64,000 nucleotides of DNA, from positions 1,152,030-1,216,029 of the forward strand of contig SCFE01000101.1 in the NCBI GenBank assembly GCA_004352715.1, read 5' to 3'. A model generated the notes under the pieces. It was given only the letters and a program-made list of their open reading frames with translations, searched no databases and was not told the DNA's origin. Below, piece after piece: positions 11,761 through 24,893 of the stretch. The position numbers and the translations under genes are program-made. The DNA comes from Hofstenia miamia (lineage: Eukaryota > Xenacoelomorpha > Acoela). Within the stretch, counting starts at the first letter, position 1, and each line of letters begins with the position of its first letter.

Positions 11761-12479
11761 CCTACATTATTATACTCAAAAAATAAGTACTAGACTTTTG
11801 TAGAGTAAAGAATTAAGGTATCTTTAATAGTTACAATTTAAATCAAATTATAAAATGCTAAAATTTTATCATATTTTCCTAATTTTAGCCTTATGTCTAA
11901 ATAAGATTGCTTAAGGTGAAGAATTTATTAAGATTGCAATTCAGTAAAGCTGTATTCACTTCACATTAAAAATTGAATACTCTCTACCTACACCTATGAA
12001 GACTCATGTGTCCCATGGTTCAATTGGAAGGAAAATTTTCAAACACAAACTATCTATTCCTGCTAATTATTCCCAGCTTCAAGAAGTAGACACCTGATTC
12101 TATATGTGGTTAGGAGATCTCTAGACATTTATGTCTTTCAAAGCACCTCAGTAATTCCAAATCTCATTTACCATAAATAGAAAATGACTTGTCTGGGGGT
12201 GCTTTTCCAAAAAATTCTTTGCCACCACAATACACAATTAATTGTAGTATACAGCTGGCTATTAATTTAATCTAAATTTACTTTAATATTTAATAGTCTA
12301 TATTTTTTAAATAGATGATTTAGTAGGAAGTGAGAACTGTGCATATTGCTAGTCCATACATAATAATAAAATGTTTATTTTCATAGATATATTGTGACAG
12401 CATCCTCAAAATTTCTATTAATTTCAAATGAATTAGTGATTTATTGGATAAAAATTTGTAACAAGAGTAGTAAGAGATG
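11761..12479. other. Non-coding, CpG-depleted
   Basis: AT-rich sequence with no coherent frame, repeat boundary or RNA gene that I can recognise. Confidence 0.5.
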
Positions 12480-13870
12480 GTCACAAGGAGACCCCAGTGA
12501 GACACCCTGAGAATGGACAAACTACCTATGGCTATTTGCTATGTGGAAATGAAGTAATTATATTGGATGCCATCTAGGGATGAAATATTTTTGACAAAAC
12601 TAAATTGAACAAATTAATTTTTTTGACAAAATTTCTATTTTTGATTTTTTTAGGATTTAGGAAAATTAATATTTTTGATGCCAGGTTTCACTTAAGGAAT
12701 GTTTGTTGCAATAATGTTTAAACAAGCAACACTATGCTTCAAAAAAAATAATTCATAGATCTAAAACCCAAGTATTCAAATGAAAAAATTTGAAAAAGGA
12801 TGTGTTATTTACATTAGAGCAGGGTTTTCAAGTACTCAGAATGTTAAGAACTTGAACTTGAATAAGCTTGCAAAACTTGATCAGAAAAACTCAGAAGAGA
12901 AATCATCAAAACTCGAACTTGAACTCATTTGAAAATCCACTCAAAAATACTGTAAAATTAAACTTCTTTAAATATCAATTTTCTTACCAGTCACAAAAAC
13001 TTTTTTTAGCTTAGAATTATTGTAAAATAAATGTTTTTACCCTAAAAAACTCGGAATTAGAAAAAAACTCAATTGAACTTGGAATTTCATTTAAAAAATT
13101 ACTCGAACTTGAACTCGAAATGTAAAAACTCGAACTTGGCCCAAGTAACTCAAACTCGACTGAAAAACCCTGCATTAGAGTGTGTTTCTAGGCACATTAA
13201 TATTGATCTAAGCAAATATGCAATGGGTAAAAAACCAACAATTTTTTTAGCAATTGTGTATAAATTGTACTAAATGTAAAAGCACAAATTACACAATGGC
13301 TTTGAGTGATGAATTTCTTAAGACATGTTTGTTGTAACAATGTTTAATCATGCAACAAGAAAAATGATTGATAGATGTGAAACTCATTTTCTGGTAATAT
13401 CCAAATGCAAAGTGAGAAATATTTTGCTAAACTTAAACACTATAGTTGTATGAAATAGATGAAAATTTTCACAAACAATATAGAAAATATCTGCTAAACT
13501 TAATAACAAGCATATGAAATATACCTGTGATAAATCAATAAAAAATTGAAATGTCTAATATACATGACAAAAACAAGTTTGTTTTCACTAATATCCAAAA
13601 TACAAAATGGAAGAAATATTTGCCATGCTTAAGCATTACACATATATGAAACAAAATGTATTGTATATGAGCTGTTTTTGTGCAGAATGAATTGTTGTGT
13701 AGAGCTTCACCACATCCAGCAAATTTACACAAAGGTATCACCATTTATTTTCATAGTTAACTTGGGAAATCATGATGCCCAAACTTGCTATCTAGATCAT
13801 TCACTGCATTGCAAGCTGATGTATCCATAATAGTAATGCATTAATTCATTCATCCAAAATTACTCATACT
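12480..13870 (+). repeat. Tandem duplication of about 1 kb, copy 1 (carries a hAT MITE)
   Basis: Landmarks gagacaccc, ggatgccatctaggg, gcaattgtgtataaattgta, catgcaacaag and ggtatcaccatttattttcatag reappear in the same order in 13871-14830. Without the 353-bp MITE at 12820-13172, the unit is about 1.03 kb. The copies have diverged by many substitutions, so the duplication is old. No coding frame is shared. Confidence 0.75.
12820..13172. mobile_element. hAT-type MITE with 8-bp target duplication
   Basis: A 353-bp element with ends CAGGGTTTTCAAG and GAAAAACCCTG, imperfect terminal inverted repeats starting with the hAT-typical CAG. It is flanked by a perfect 8-bp target duplication CATTAGAG (12812-12819 and 13173-13180). 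The interior has no transposase. It carries many subterminal copies of ctcgaact/aacttgaa, rich in CpG against a CpG-depleted background, which suggests a recent insertion. The second copy of the surrounding tandem repeat lacks it. Confidence 0.92.
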
Positions 13871-14830
13871 TAGTAGTAAGAGACCAAGTGAAGGCCATCT
13901 CATTGGGACACCCATGACTATTTGTCATGTGGTAATAAAGAAATTCTATTAGACGCCATCTAGTGACGAAATATTTGAGAAAACTAAGTTGAGCAAATTA
14001 ATTTTTTGACCAGAATTTATTTTTTGACTGCTAGGATTGGGGGAAAGAAATATAATTGATGATAATAAATGTTTTTGACAAAACTAAATTGAGTTTTTAA
14101 TTATGCAACACTGTATTAAGGAAATAATTCATAGTTGTAAAAGCCAATACTTGGTAATAACATTTTTATAGACAAATATTTCAACATGTATTAAAATTAA
14201 TCAAAGATATAGTATGCAAGAGGTAAAGAAACAACAATTTTAGCAATTGTGTATAAATTGTACTAATGTAAAAGCATACATTACACAATAGCTCTGAGTG
14301 ACAAAGTTCTTAAACTGTGTTTTTTGTAAAAATGCTTAATCATGCAACAAGGAATATAATTGATAGAGTCAAAACTCATTTTCTAATGATATCTAAATAC
14401 AAAGTGGATAAATATTTTGCTGAACTTAAACACTATACTCAAATGAAATAGGCATACATTTTCAAAAACAAGAAAGAAATATCTGCCAAAGCATATGAAA
14501 TATAGCATTGATAAATCAATAAAAATTGAAATGTCTGATATACACAACAAAGGCAAGTTTGTTTTCACCAATATACAAAATAAAAAATGGAATAAATATT
14601 CTCTGTGCTTAGGCATTACATGTGAAACAAAACATATTGTATATTAGCTGTTTTTGTGTAGAGCTTCACTGCATCTGGCAAATTTTCACAGAGGTATCAC
14701 CATTTATTTTCATAGTTGACATGGGAAATCACAATGCCCAAACTTGTAATCTGGATTATTCAGCACATTGTAAGCTGATGCATCCATAATGGTATTGCAT
14801 TAATTCACCCATCCAAAATTACTTGTGCCC
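13871..14830 (+). repeat. Tandem duplication of about 1 kb, copy 2 (empty of the MITE)
   Basis: Second copy of the 12480-13870 unit (gacgccatctagtgac near 13951, gcaattgtgtataaattgta near 14243, ggtatcaccatttattttcatag near 14694). No insertion is present at the point matching the hAT MITE, showing that the MITE arrived after duplication. Confidence 0.75.
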
Positions 14831-15566
14831 CAAAACACTGTTTCCTTTCTACACAACAAATTAAGAGAATCAATAAAATTAATCATTTATTTGTTTGTAA
14901 GGTTTCCTTCTGTTAAGCCAATGTTATGAAAATTGTGTTTGTGCCAGTTTGAATGCTTGGATATGATGAGGAAGACAGTCAAAATTTTCCTTTGATTGAC
15001 ATACTGTAATAATGTATATTTCACCATCCAACAAATTAATAGTTCTTTAATATAGTAAATGTTGTGGTAAGCATTTCCACTCACCTCAAAAAACACTCTA
15101 GAATTCAAACAATGCGTCATGATTGATAAACAACCAGCAGCATGTTACATGTTTTATCAACTTTGCATGCTTTTTCACATTATTTGGTTTATTATTTTTG
15201 TGTGGCTGCATACATTACTAGGGTTGTCTGCTTGTAACTTTAATGCATGAATATGATGACTGGTTTTTATTCATAGATGGTGACAATTTGTTCCATAAAT
15301 GGATATCACCTCCAATAATTAAATTTGTAAACTCCATGATGCATTCTCCATTCTAAACATATAAATGTTTGTATATAGTGTATTATTCACATGCAAAAAA
15401 ATACAGGCACATGGTAATGCCTACAAACAATTTGAGTTCTAAAAATTCAACACTTATAATTTAGTTGATATTTAAAAGCTATTACATATAAATATTTAAA
15501 TTCATCAATTACAAATTAAGAAATTAAACAAAATGAAATGAAACAAAATACTCAATAAAACAATAT
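14831..15566. other. Non-coding; part shared with 19.6-19.83 kb
   Basis: The portion around 15300-15420 (ccaataattaaatt and tagtgtattattcacatgc) resembles 19730-19830 in the same orientation, so this belongs to an old dispersed repeat. No coding frame is recognised. Confidence 0.4.
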
Positions 15567-17955
15567 TGTAGAATCACTCAGGGACCTATTTTTCAAATTT
15601 TATTATTTGACACTCTGAAAATATTGTTACATCTTTTTGACGTCCTTATTTGATGATTAGGTGCTACCAATTTGTATCAATTTCTTTAATTCAATTTGTT
15701 CACATTTTTTAGTGTAGTTATTCAATAGAATTATTATTTGTCCTCTCAGTTAAAAGTACATGTGATTGCTTGTCTTAACTTTGCTAGGGAATTTGTGTTT
15801 GAAACTGTAAACAGTATCCAGGTAATAATTTACAGATTTTCAAATAAATATCTGAGACAACTGTAGCAAAGCACACAATAAATTTGTCTTCCTTCAACTG
15901 TGTTTGATCTTTTTACCTTTTATTATCTAGTAACCCCTTTTAGATTTATCATCAAAGCTTTGGTTATGATAACTATTGCTTAAGATCAGGTGACAATTCA
16001 GGAGGAAACTGCACTGGGTCTGGGGCACAAAATAGCTCCTTAACAGTTCAAACAGGTTGAGACAAATGCAGAGAAAATCAATTTGCTGTGCATACCTCCA
16101 CTGTGCATCATGACTCTGTTGATCCTCCCCTCTTGACCACTGAAGAAGGGGTGTAAAAAGATCTCCACCCACCTCTCAGAGAAAATTAATTATGTATCAA
16201 CAGCTGCCAAGGTCACACAAACCATGCAAACCTCTGAGTACAAACAAAATAGAGATACTTTTATAGAGGGCAGTAATCCTGAGCACATCTACATTGACAG
16301 CAACCTAACAATAAAGGATATTGTCAAAAGGGACAGCCAATATCAGTTCAGTTGCAGAAGGTTCACAATAAAATTGCAACCCTAGATCCATGAGTTCTTA
16401 TTTTGTTCCAGGCATCAGGTTATCTGATGTGGATCAACAATGTTGAGACCCTCACCCACTACTATGACATTATGAAAGGGATTGAAATTATTACCATGTT
16501 ATGAGCAGAAATCACAGATCTGGAGGAAATGACCTTACAATAAGTCAATGAGTATTGTTCTTTGTTTATGGACCATGCTACTTACATGGGGTCACTTAGA
16601 GAGGTATTTACAAACTTCTACCTGAACACAAGGATTAGCACAGACAATGCCCACACTTCTGATACCAATGTGCTAATGACTTTAATGGTTGCCTTAAAAG
16701 GTCTGTGGCTCTATGAGTGTTTTATGACACTTTTACCAGAAGATTGAATAAACTCTGCTGTAACTGTCCTATTAACTCCTGACTACCAGAGATAGCATTC
16801 TTTCACCTAAAGAATGAGGCTGTAACTCAGAAAGAGGCTTTAATGCAAATTACCAGGCAACCCTGATATGCCAAAGAGTCATCTTGGGACAACATCCTAG
16901 CCCATGAGATGGTAGAGGAAACCCAGAAACTCCTGTCAGGTCCTACAGTCCAACTCCTACCACAAACTTAACTGGCAATGGGGTGCATGTAGAGTCACTC
17001 AGGGCCCTATTTTTCAAATTTTAGTATTTGGCACTCTGAAAATAGTGTTACGTCTTTTTTGACGTCCTTATTTGATGATTAGATGCTTCCAATTTGTATC
17101 AATTTATTTAATTCAATTTGTTCACATTTTCTAGTGTAGTTATTCAATAGAATTGTTATTTGTCCCCTTGGTTAAGAGTATGTGTGATTGCTCATTTTAA
17201 CTTTGTGAGGCAAATTGTGTTTGAAACTGTAAACAGTATCCAGGTAATAATTTACAGATTTTCAAATAAATATCTGAGACAACTGTAGCAAAGCACACAA
17301 TAAATTTGTCTTCCTTCAACTGTGTTTGATCTTTTTTGCTTTTATTATCTAGTAACCCCTTTTAGATTTTATCATCAAAGATTTGGTTGTGATAACTATT
17401 GCTTAAGATCCAGCAACAATTTGGGAAGAAACTGCACTGGGTCTGGGGCACCAAATAGCTCCTTAATGGTGACAGCCCAAATTGTGGTTGCTTTAGGTTA
17501 CAATTACATGTATGGAATAACAACTTTTATTCAATCTATTCATACATGCACATAAGATCAGCACACTGCAAAAATACTATGCCATTGGCGAACATGAATG
17601 CACAGCAACTAAGTGCCTTTTGTTTATTATTTATTTACATGAGCTGAGATAATAGAAATCTGAGATAAATTGTTTATTGAGCTAGAAATTACAACTTGAG
17701 ACACACAATTAGCACCTTGGCAAGTAAGGATGGCTTTGTAAATATGGCTTTAGCATGATGCCATGTGAATTGGTCACTGCTGAAGTTCTTTATGGAATTT
17801 CATTATTTATTAGGCAAATTGGTGAACTACCAATGTTTCTTCCTCTTGTTGCAATGCAGGTCACTCTCTGCTACAGTAAACTTTGCAACATTTGATCTTA
17901 ACTCTTGAGTTTCCCAGTACTGCTAGAGTAGCCAGAGCTCCCCTGTGATTCTACA
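15567..17955 (+). mobile_element. Composite TIR element with internal 475-bp direct repeats
   Basis: It starts TGTAGAATCACTCAGGG at 15567 and ends CCTGTGATTCTACA at 17955, an inverted terminal pair. The first 474 bases (15567-16040) recur at 16988-17466, so the structure looks LTR-like around a central 950-base unit. An inverted relative at 18449-19333 has both termini but only one copy of the repeat and no centre, as if the centre had been lost by recombination between the direct repeats. The centre has higher GC and a broken open frame. No target duplication is evident. The family is unassigned. Confidence 0.55.
16041..16987 (+). pseudogene. Unrecognised decayed coding centre of the composite element
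   Basis: This central segment is GC-richer than its flanks and reads as a broken protein on plus, for instance SGYLMWINNVETLTHYYDIM near 16415 and then, after stops, the open frame 16562-16747 (MDHATYMGSLREVFTNF). The bounding 475-bp direct repeats suggest that this was the coding part of a mobile element. I recognise no catalytic motif, so a gag-like or transposase role cannot be chosen. Confidence 0.3.
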
Positions 17956-18448
17956 ATAAATTCTCCACTAATATATTAATAGTTGACACTACAAACCATA
18001 CTTTATTATACAAGCTAATACTCAGTCAGGACTTTTTGGAAAAGTATCATTGTATTATAAACTTCCAAGATAAGACATTAACTATTGATCCAAAAACAAA
18101 GACATTAAACATATTTAAAAACAATTAATAGCCAAACAATTACATTACATCCTGTTGATACTAGTAAAATAGAAGCACTTAGCTGGCACTTCATTACTTT
18201 ACAATTAAAAAAAATATTTACTCCAACAGGGTTTAAACTTTAAAATTGTTTTCATATTGGTCTCCATACTTAAATGTCACAATAATTAGGTAAAAACAGC
18301 AACTATACACTAGATAACAGTAAAACACAATTAAAATGTACAATCAAATATATTGAAAAATAATCATCACTAAACATAAAGCATTTAAACTAATAAATAT
18401 CAATAAGGACACATACCTTGACATGTGTGAGCTAGACAATATCCATAT

Positions 18449-19333
18449 TGTAGAATCACAGGGTGTGTCTAGCAGCTCAAGTGGTACAAAGGTTGCAGAA
18501 GAATACCATCACCAAGAGCATCCCACTCTCTAACAAAACAAATGAAGATCAGTAATTTGCCAATTTCATTTTAGAAAAAAGTAATTCCAAGATGGTTAAA
18601 ATAGCAACCAATTCACATGGCATCTTGCCAAAGCCAAGCCTTTAGAATCCATCCTTACAATCCAAGGTGCTAATTGTGTGTCTCAAGTTTTAATTTCTAG
18701 CTCAATACAAATAATTTATCTCAGTGTTTATCTTCTCAGCTCATATAATAAAGATATTAAATAACATGTAGTTACCATGTATTCATGTATGCCAACAGCA
18801 TAGAATGTTCACATTGTGTCATAATTTGTGCATGTTCAATCAACAGATGTTGTAGTTCTTTTATTGCCTATCCTTACATGTAGCCTAAAGCAACCACAAT
18901 ATGGGCTCACATCTGTCATGGAGTGAGTTATCGCCCCAGGCACAGCAGAGTTCCTCCCACATTATCACCAGATCTTACAATTTCATTATTATAAAATTCA
19001 TACCAGAGCTAAAATGGTTAGTAAAATATAAAATAATAAAAGAGCAAATGTTATTCAGTGAGAACAAATTTATTTGACATTTGCTTACATTTTAGTTCCC
19101 TATTTATTACAAAAGAAGGTAAATATTTACCATTTTTTACAAAAGTTTGTTTCCCTCCCAAATTAACTGAGCAATTACATGTAATCTAAAGCTCAAGGGG
19201 ACAATCACTAAGTTTGAAACTTAAGTTCAAAAAGATTACAAATTAATAATTCATTAAACTAAATAGCACCAAATTAATTTGAGAGTGCCTAAAATTAAAA
19301 TAAAATAAAAGAAAGGCCCTGAGTGACTCTACA
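18449..19333 (-). mobile_element. Inverted copy of the TIR element at 16988-17955
   Basis: Read on minus, this 885-bp segment begins TGTAGAGTCACTCAGGGCC (19333 downward) and ends with the mirror of tgtagaatcacaggg at 18449. It shares landmarks with 16988-17955, including gagctagaaatt, gagacacacaattagcacctt and gatgccatgtgaattgg. Together the pair forms a roughly 0.9-kb imperfect inverted repeat with a 493-base spacer (17956-18448). Confidence 0.7.
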
Positions 19334-20089
19334 TTAAATATAATAGGCAGATGAAATATAGACTTACATGATAAAGGCAATTTCATTTTCTGAAAAATTA
19401 TACATGCAAGATTATTTGTAGGATTTATACATATACATGCCTTCATTAATACACTATTATAATATTAGTTTTACACAATGGTCTTTTCTCTGCATTTCTC
19501 ATTGGTTAATATGGCTTTTCAGGGATGTACACATTTCCTGAATTTTACATCTTTTGTTGACATCACACACTTTTCAGTTTATTTGGTTTGTGACTCTTGC
19601 TCACAATCTTGTTGATAACTTTTCCATTTTATTGTGCAGTTGCCATAGAAATGAGAATATGTTTTCCAGGCAATTCACCATTCTTGTAGTTGATGTACTC
19701 ATACACACTTGACCCAATCACTGGATATGATTTCCAATAATTAAATTAACTACAACTATATGTTAAGATCAACTTCTAACCTTTCAAATGCTTGTAAATA
19801 GTGTATTATTCACACATCAAAAATATAGGCACATTCTAAAGATAGATTGCTAAGAAATTTGAGAAAATTGCAAACTAATTTTTTGTAAGCATAAGATCTC
19901 TACAATTTCAGCCACATGTCAAGTCTAAGGTCAAATATTGCTTAAAAATACAAATATTAATGTGTGCTCAATTAAAATACCAGAAATATTAAAAACACAT
20001 GAAATATTGCAAATTAGTACAAATGAAGAAAGCAAAAACATTAAATACAGGGATCAAAGGTGTACAAATGTTTATATGTGTAGACATAT
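19334..20089. other. Non-coding, related to 22.1-22.56 kb
   Basis: Landmarks gcaatttcattttctgaaaa, ggatttatacatatacatgc and gtacacattt recur in the same orientation around 22140-22400. No gene was recognised. Confidence 0.4.
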
Positions 20090-20580
20090 TTTGAGATCTA
20101 AACTGAGGCCCCAGCTTTACATGTATTTTAAGAATGAAATCAATGGAAAGTATCAGGTGGCCAGGCCTACAAATTCAGCTAAGATGTTTCCACCATCACT
20201 TTATTTAGATTGTTGAATATGACTCCAGGATAATATATAAATTCTACAAGTCAAACTGACATTAATTGGCCAGACAAGTACTATTTAATGCCATGTTGTT
20301 CAAGATAACAAAAAAGCATAAAATTGCTTAAAAATGTTTCAATTATTGATTGAAATAGGAAACTTAATAAGTGTTCAAGGAAATAATTCACCCCAAACTG
20401 CTATGAAAATTTTAAGTGTTGAAAAAAAACCCAAAATAAAATGGATATTTGGTAAAATTCAACAATATATGTTCCTGTATAATAAGAAACCATGAAATTA
20501 CCGCATCTATTTTGTAGCTGAGTGTAAAGCATGGTTAGATTGGCCAAGCATTAACTACAATTTACACTCATCAACCAGAT
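20090..20580. repeat. Inverted repeat, left arm
   Basis: It pairs with 22575-23050 in reverse complement. Shared landmarks are caatggaaagtatca / tgatactttccattg, gttcaaggaaataattcac / gtgaatttattccttgaac and catggttagattg / caatctaaccatg. Arms of about 480 bases are separated by about 2 kb. They have diverged noticeably, so the repeat is old. Confidence 0.75.
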
Positions 20581-22574
20581 TATCCATGAATTTGATATAT
20601 TCTTTAATGTAATATGAAAGACATGGTTTTCTAATATGAAACATCGCCATGTAAAATGAATAGCTGAAACAGATTTTTACAAGATATGATATGATTTATT
20701 AAATATAACAAAGAACCTTTAAAATAACATTATTTTATAATTTATTTGCTGAATATTTTTCCTGAATTTCTTCTTGTTTTTACAAAATTCACTGCTCCAT
20801 TTTTTTCTTGACCTGTGTTGTTTAGTGATTATAGTCTCCAAGGAAATTAGAACAGGGTGTTTTTATTGAAAAAAAATTTTCATAGTGTTTGCTTAATGTA
20901 GTAATGGTTTATTTGATATGATATTTTAGAAATAACTATTCAAAGTTAGTATGCTAGTCTTTTATTGAAGACATAAAAGGATTTGCATTGTGAAAAAAAT
21001 TCAACACCCACCAACCAATCTCTGTAAAAATTGAATAATGTTTTTGTTTTAATTTGGAATTTTTACCTATTCCCACTATAAATTACCATGTGTTGTAAAA
21101 ACTTAACAAATGCCACTAGATCAAAGCAATCTATCCATTACCATCACATTATTCACACACACATTTTTACTTCTCTTCCTAAATTCTTTTGTGTTGATAT
21201 TAGTATGATCAGATATATCCCTGTTGTTTTACCATCATTTTGTTCAAATTTAAATACTTAATGTTAATGTAGAGTTCATTTCTTTCATTACAATTTCTTG
21301 GGATGATAGTGAATATTAAATATTTATTCATTAAATATATAATTCTATGGATAAAATCCACTGTGAAATTCAATTTTTTGAAATGAATGAGTAGTGAAGA
21401 ATATCATGGGCCCCTTCCACAAATATCATCTTTCGGACACTCTGATTCATGGTCTATCTTAGGTTGTAGATATAGATGAGGAGTGTTCAACACCATCTAG
21501 CAACAGTGTAATTACTGACTCATTAATGTTTGCAAGGGCCAATTTGGCAATGATTCATAAAAAAATACTTGCTATAGTGACTCATTTATATGGTCATGTT
21601 AATTATATGTTTGTTAATATAACTGGATAATAGGTATATCACATGGTATTTAGTTTGCATGCCTACTACAGTGAATTGTACCTGCTATAGTGACTTTGTT
21701 ATTTACATAGGGCCAATTTAGATTACACAGTTTACAATGATTCACTAATTTTATGTCGCCATTCTTGTTTCCATGCTTACATTGTTTATTACATTGTTTT
21801 TTGTTGACATAGGACATTGTTAGCTAGAGGGTTACCCCATGTTTTTTGATGATACATTGCTGACTAATAATTTTCCTTTCTCTTAAAAAATTCCCTATGT
21901 TTCTATTGCTTAGCTAGTCTTCATGCAAAATTAATTTGTTTTCAGAAATCAATTCATTACATGCAAAGATCTCATTTTGTTTTTCAAAACACTTTATTTC
22001 CATTGTAAAAATTACATGCATTTAATTCATTTTTCTAATATCAAAATACAAAATTGAAAAAATTTTAGTTAAACTTGACATAACAGCCATAATACACATT
22101 AAAAGCAAACTAGTTTTCAGAAAAATTAAAAATGGATTATGTATAAAGATGCAATTTCATTTCCTAAAAATTATACATTTAATTTTATTAATAGGATTTA
22201 TACACATACATGCATTCAATATACAATATTATTATTATAATAGGTTTACATGTTGATCTTTGTTTGCCTTTTTTAGGTGTACAAAGATCTTTCATGGCTG
22301 TACACATTGTAGACTGTTACATCTTTTGCTGAGTTTTACATGGCAATCTTCTTTTCTGCATTTATTTGTGGTTTGTATAAATTTTTGGGGAGTGTACACA
22401 TTTGTAGACTGTTACATCTTTTGTAAACTTACAGAGCTTTTCCAGTTTTATTTGCTTTTTTGAGGGTTTACATTCTTTGTGTGCATTACATGGGCTTTCC
22501 ACTATTCCACTAATTTGTAATTTTATTGTAAGGTTTTCACTTCCCACTCTGTATATATGATTTTCTGATTTTCA
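20581..22574. other. Spacer of inverted repeat; non-coding with short internal repeats
   Basis: AT-rich, with no protein recognised. Near 22300-22420 a unit containing gtagactgttacatctttt occurs twice about 90 bases apart (about 22307 and 22400). Confidence 0.45.
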
Positions 22575-23050
22575 ATCATCATAATTGAAAGCTTGGTCAA
22601 TCTAACCATGTTTTATGCTCAGATATGAAATGAATGTTTGATTTAATGGTTTTTTATTATACAGTTACATTTATTGTTGAATTTTACTGAAAATGCATTT
22701 AAATTTAGGTCTTATTCAACACTCAGAACTTGTGTAGAGGTGCTGGGGTGAATTTATTCCTTGAACACTTATTAAGTATCCTATTTCAATCAATAATTAA
22801 AGTGTTTTTAACTGCTTTTATGCTTTTTTGTTATCTTGAGTAACATGGCATTAAATAACACTTGTCTAAGCCAAATAATGTCAATTTAACTTGTCAAATT
22901 CATATATTATCATGGAGTCATAGTCAACAATCTAAATGAAGTGATGGCAGAAATATCTTAGCTGAATTGTTAGCCCTGGTAAGCTGATACTTTCCATTGA
23001 TTTCAATCTCAAAATACATGTAAAACTGGGGATTCAGGTTACATCTTGAT
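22575..23050. repeat. Inverted repeat, right arm
   Basis: Reverse-complement partner of 20090-20580 (see that entry). The match continues outward weakly past 23050 through aggttacatcttgatagac. Confidence 0.75.
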
Positions 23051-23916
23051 AGACTATTGTATTATAAAATCAAATCTATCAACAGAAACTAAAGGAGTGC
23101 TAAATATAGAGCTGGATAATACCCATCACAAAGTTAGCTACTCAACAATGCTGTTCTTAATTGATGCTAAGAAACAAATAGCTGTGAACATGTAAATTTT
23201 ATACACTCACACTATGCATGAAGAAGTGAATCACTCCTACTTGCACAGCACTGTACATACCTGTTTGAACACTGAATAATGATTGACAAATCTGCATAGA
23301 CATGTTACCTTTAAGGATAATCTTGTGTTACAACCAGAAATCAACCTCTCATTAAAAAACATTCTTGTTATTTATTTTCAAAAAAAGAAGAACTTTCAGA
23401 TTCTAAGTTTATAGATAAAATGTCACTTGTTTATTGCCTGGCCAAAGTCAACAAAATCCATCTCATTATTATTCTACAGGATTTTGAACAACATAACATA
23501 ATTGGTAGTGAGATCTATGAACTCAAGTTTAGTATGGATAACTTCTTTATAATGAAACCACAGAACTTTAGTGTCTTATGCTTGCATGACTTCTGTGATT
23601 ATACAGCTGCACTTACACACATAGACTTATATCTCCACTGTATCTGCCCACAGATTGCTTAATTGTGGAAACATGTCTTGTTATTAAATTTTTTTTACAA
23701 GCTTGAGCCTATGAACTCATTACAGACAAATGAGCTCCATCCAACATATTCACATGATATTCACATATTATTTACATTTAGCCAGTGTGAAATCCCATAC
23801 TCTCAATGACAGACACTGTTATTTGTGTTATAATCCAGTATCATTGATAATAACTGTTTCAATAATCCATTTGTCAGTGTTGTTAGCTCCTCAACTGTTA
23901 GTCTCTACATGTAATG

Positions 23917-23918
<2 letters not shown>
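23051..23918. other. Non-coding, nothing recognised
   Basis: Open frames of about 80 codons on plus (23420-23662, 23730-23984) match nothing known. The second runs into a TA microsatellite. CpG-depleted. Confidence 0.4.

Positions 23919-23954
<36 letters not shown>
23919..23954. repeat. (AT)18 microsatellite
   Basis: Uninterrupted AT dinucleotide run. Confidence 0.95.
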
Positions 23955-23957
<3 letters not shown>

Positions 23958-24893
23958 ATATATCTGTATTGTATCCATAAGTAATGAGTAATGGCCACTG
24001 GTTTGGGCTCTCCACACACTGCTAATTTAACAGCTTACACTAACCTGATGTCCTACTAACAGATGAATCACTCTCAGTGTGATCTGCAGTTAACATGTGG
24101 ATTTGCCACAAAGAATTTATTCTCACTGTACATTGAACTAATGTATTTGTAATAGCAATTCCAGTGTAGGCAAATAGAAAATAATTTTACCAGCAGTTTA
24201 TAACTGCTTTCTCCTTCAAATATTGGTGAGGACAAATTTCTTCTTTGAACAAATTGGGCATCATAGATATAATCAATTGAATTATTACACATTTAGTATA
24301 TAACAACTAATTCTAATTTCGATCAAGTTTCTAACATATAAAATTTAACCTGTAAATCCATTTTGGTTAGGGCTTTGGTAATCACTCTTTGTCAAGATAG
24401 GCAGTAACTTATTAGCAATTAATTAGATAATAAATACATTGATAGCTCTTATTAGGCACCATCTACTTTGATCAGCAACTTCATCACCACCATTGCTATG
24501 TAGAATACTTAGCTAAGTTGCATTATGCAAATAATTCCAATTAATTATATAAAGTTAATGAACAACTTACCTTGAGTAAAAATTTATTATTAATGACCTT
24601 CATTACAATTTCATAATTCATTATAACAATAACTGGTGTACCATAGAAAACTAAAATCACTTATAGGCCTTGTTAATTAAATTTCCCTCTAATCTGACAA
24701 TCATTATTAATTCAAATTTCTGATTTCTGTTTTAGCTCATATTGGTCAAAAGCCCAGTGATTGACTTTTATCTGAAATTATTTTTTGCTGCACATTTTCT
24801 TACTTGTATTTATAAAACTTGATTAATAATAAATGTTGTACAAATAAAGTCACTAAATAATATTTCTAATAACTAATTTTTCTCTGCTATTTC
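23955..24893. other. Non-coding, nothing recognised
   Basis: AT-rich and CpG-depleted. No coherent coding frame or boundary repeat was seen. Confidence 0.5.

Noticed and set aside
15567-17466. Conventional LTR retrotransposon with 475-bp LTRs
   Set aside because: The inverted copy at 18449-19333 shows inverted termini beyond the repeats and no clear primer-binding site or polymerase motif was found, so a TIR element fits better.
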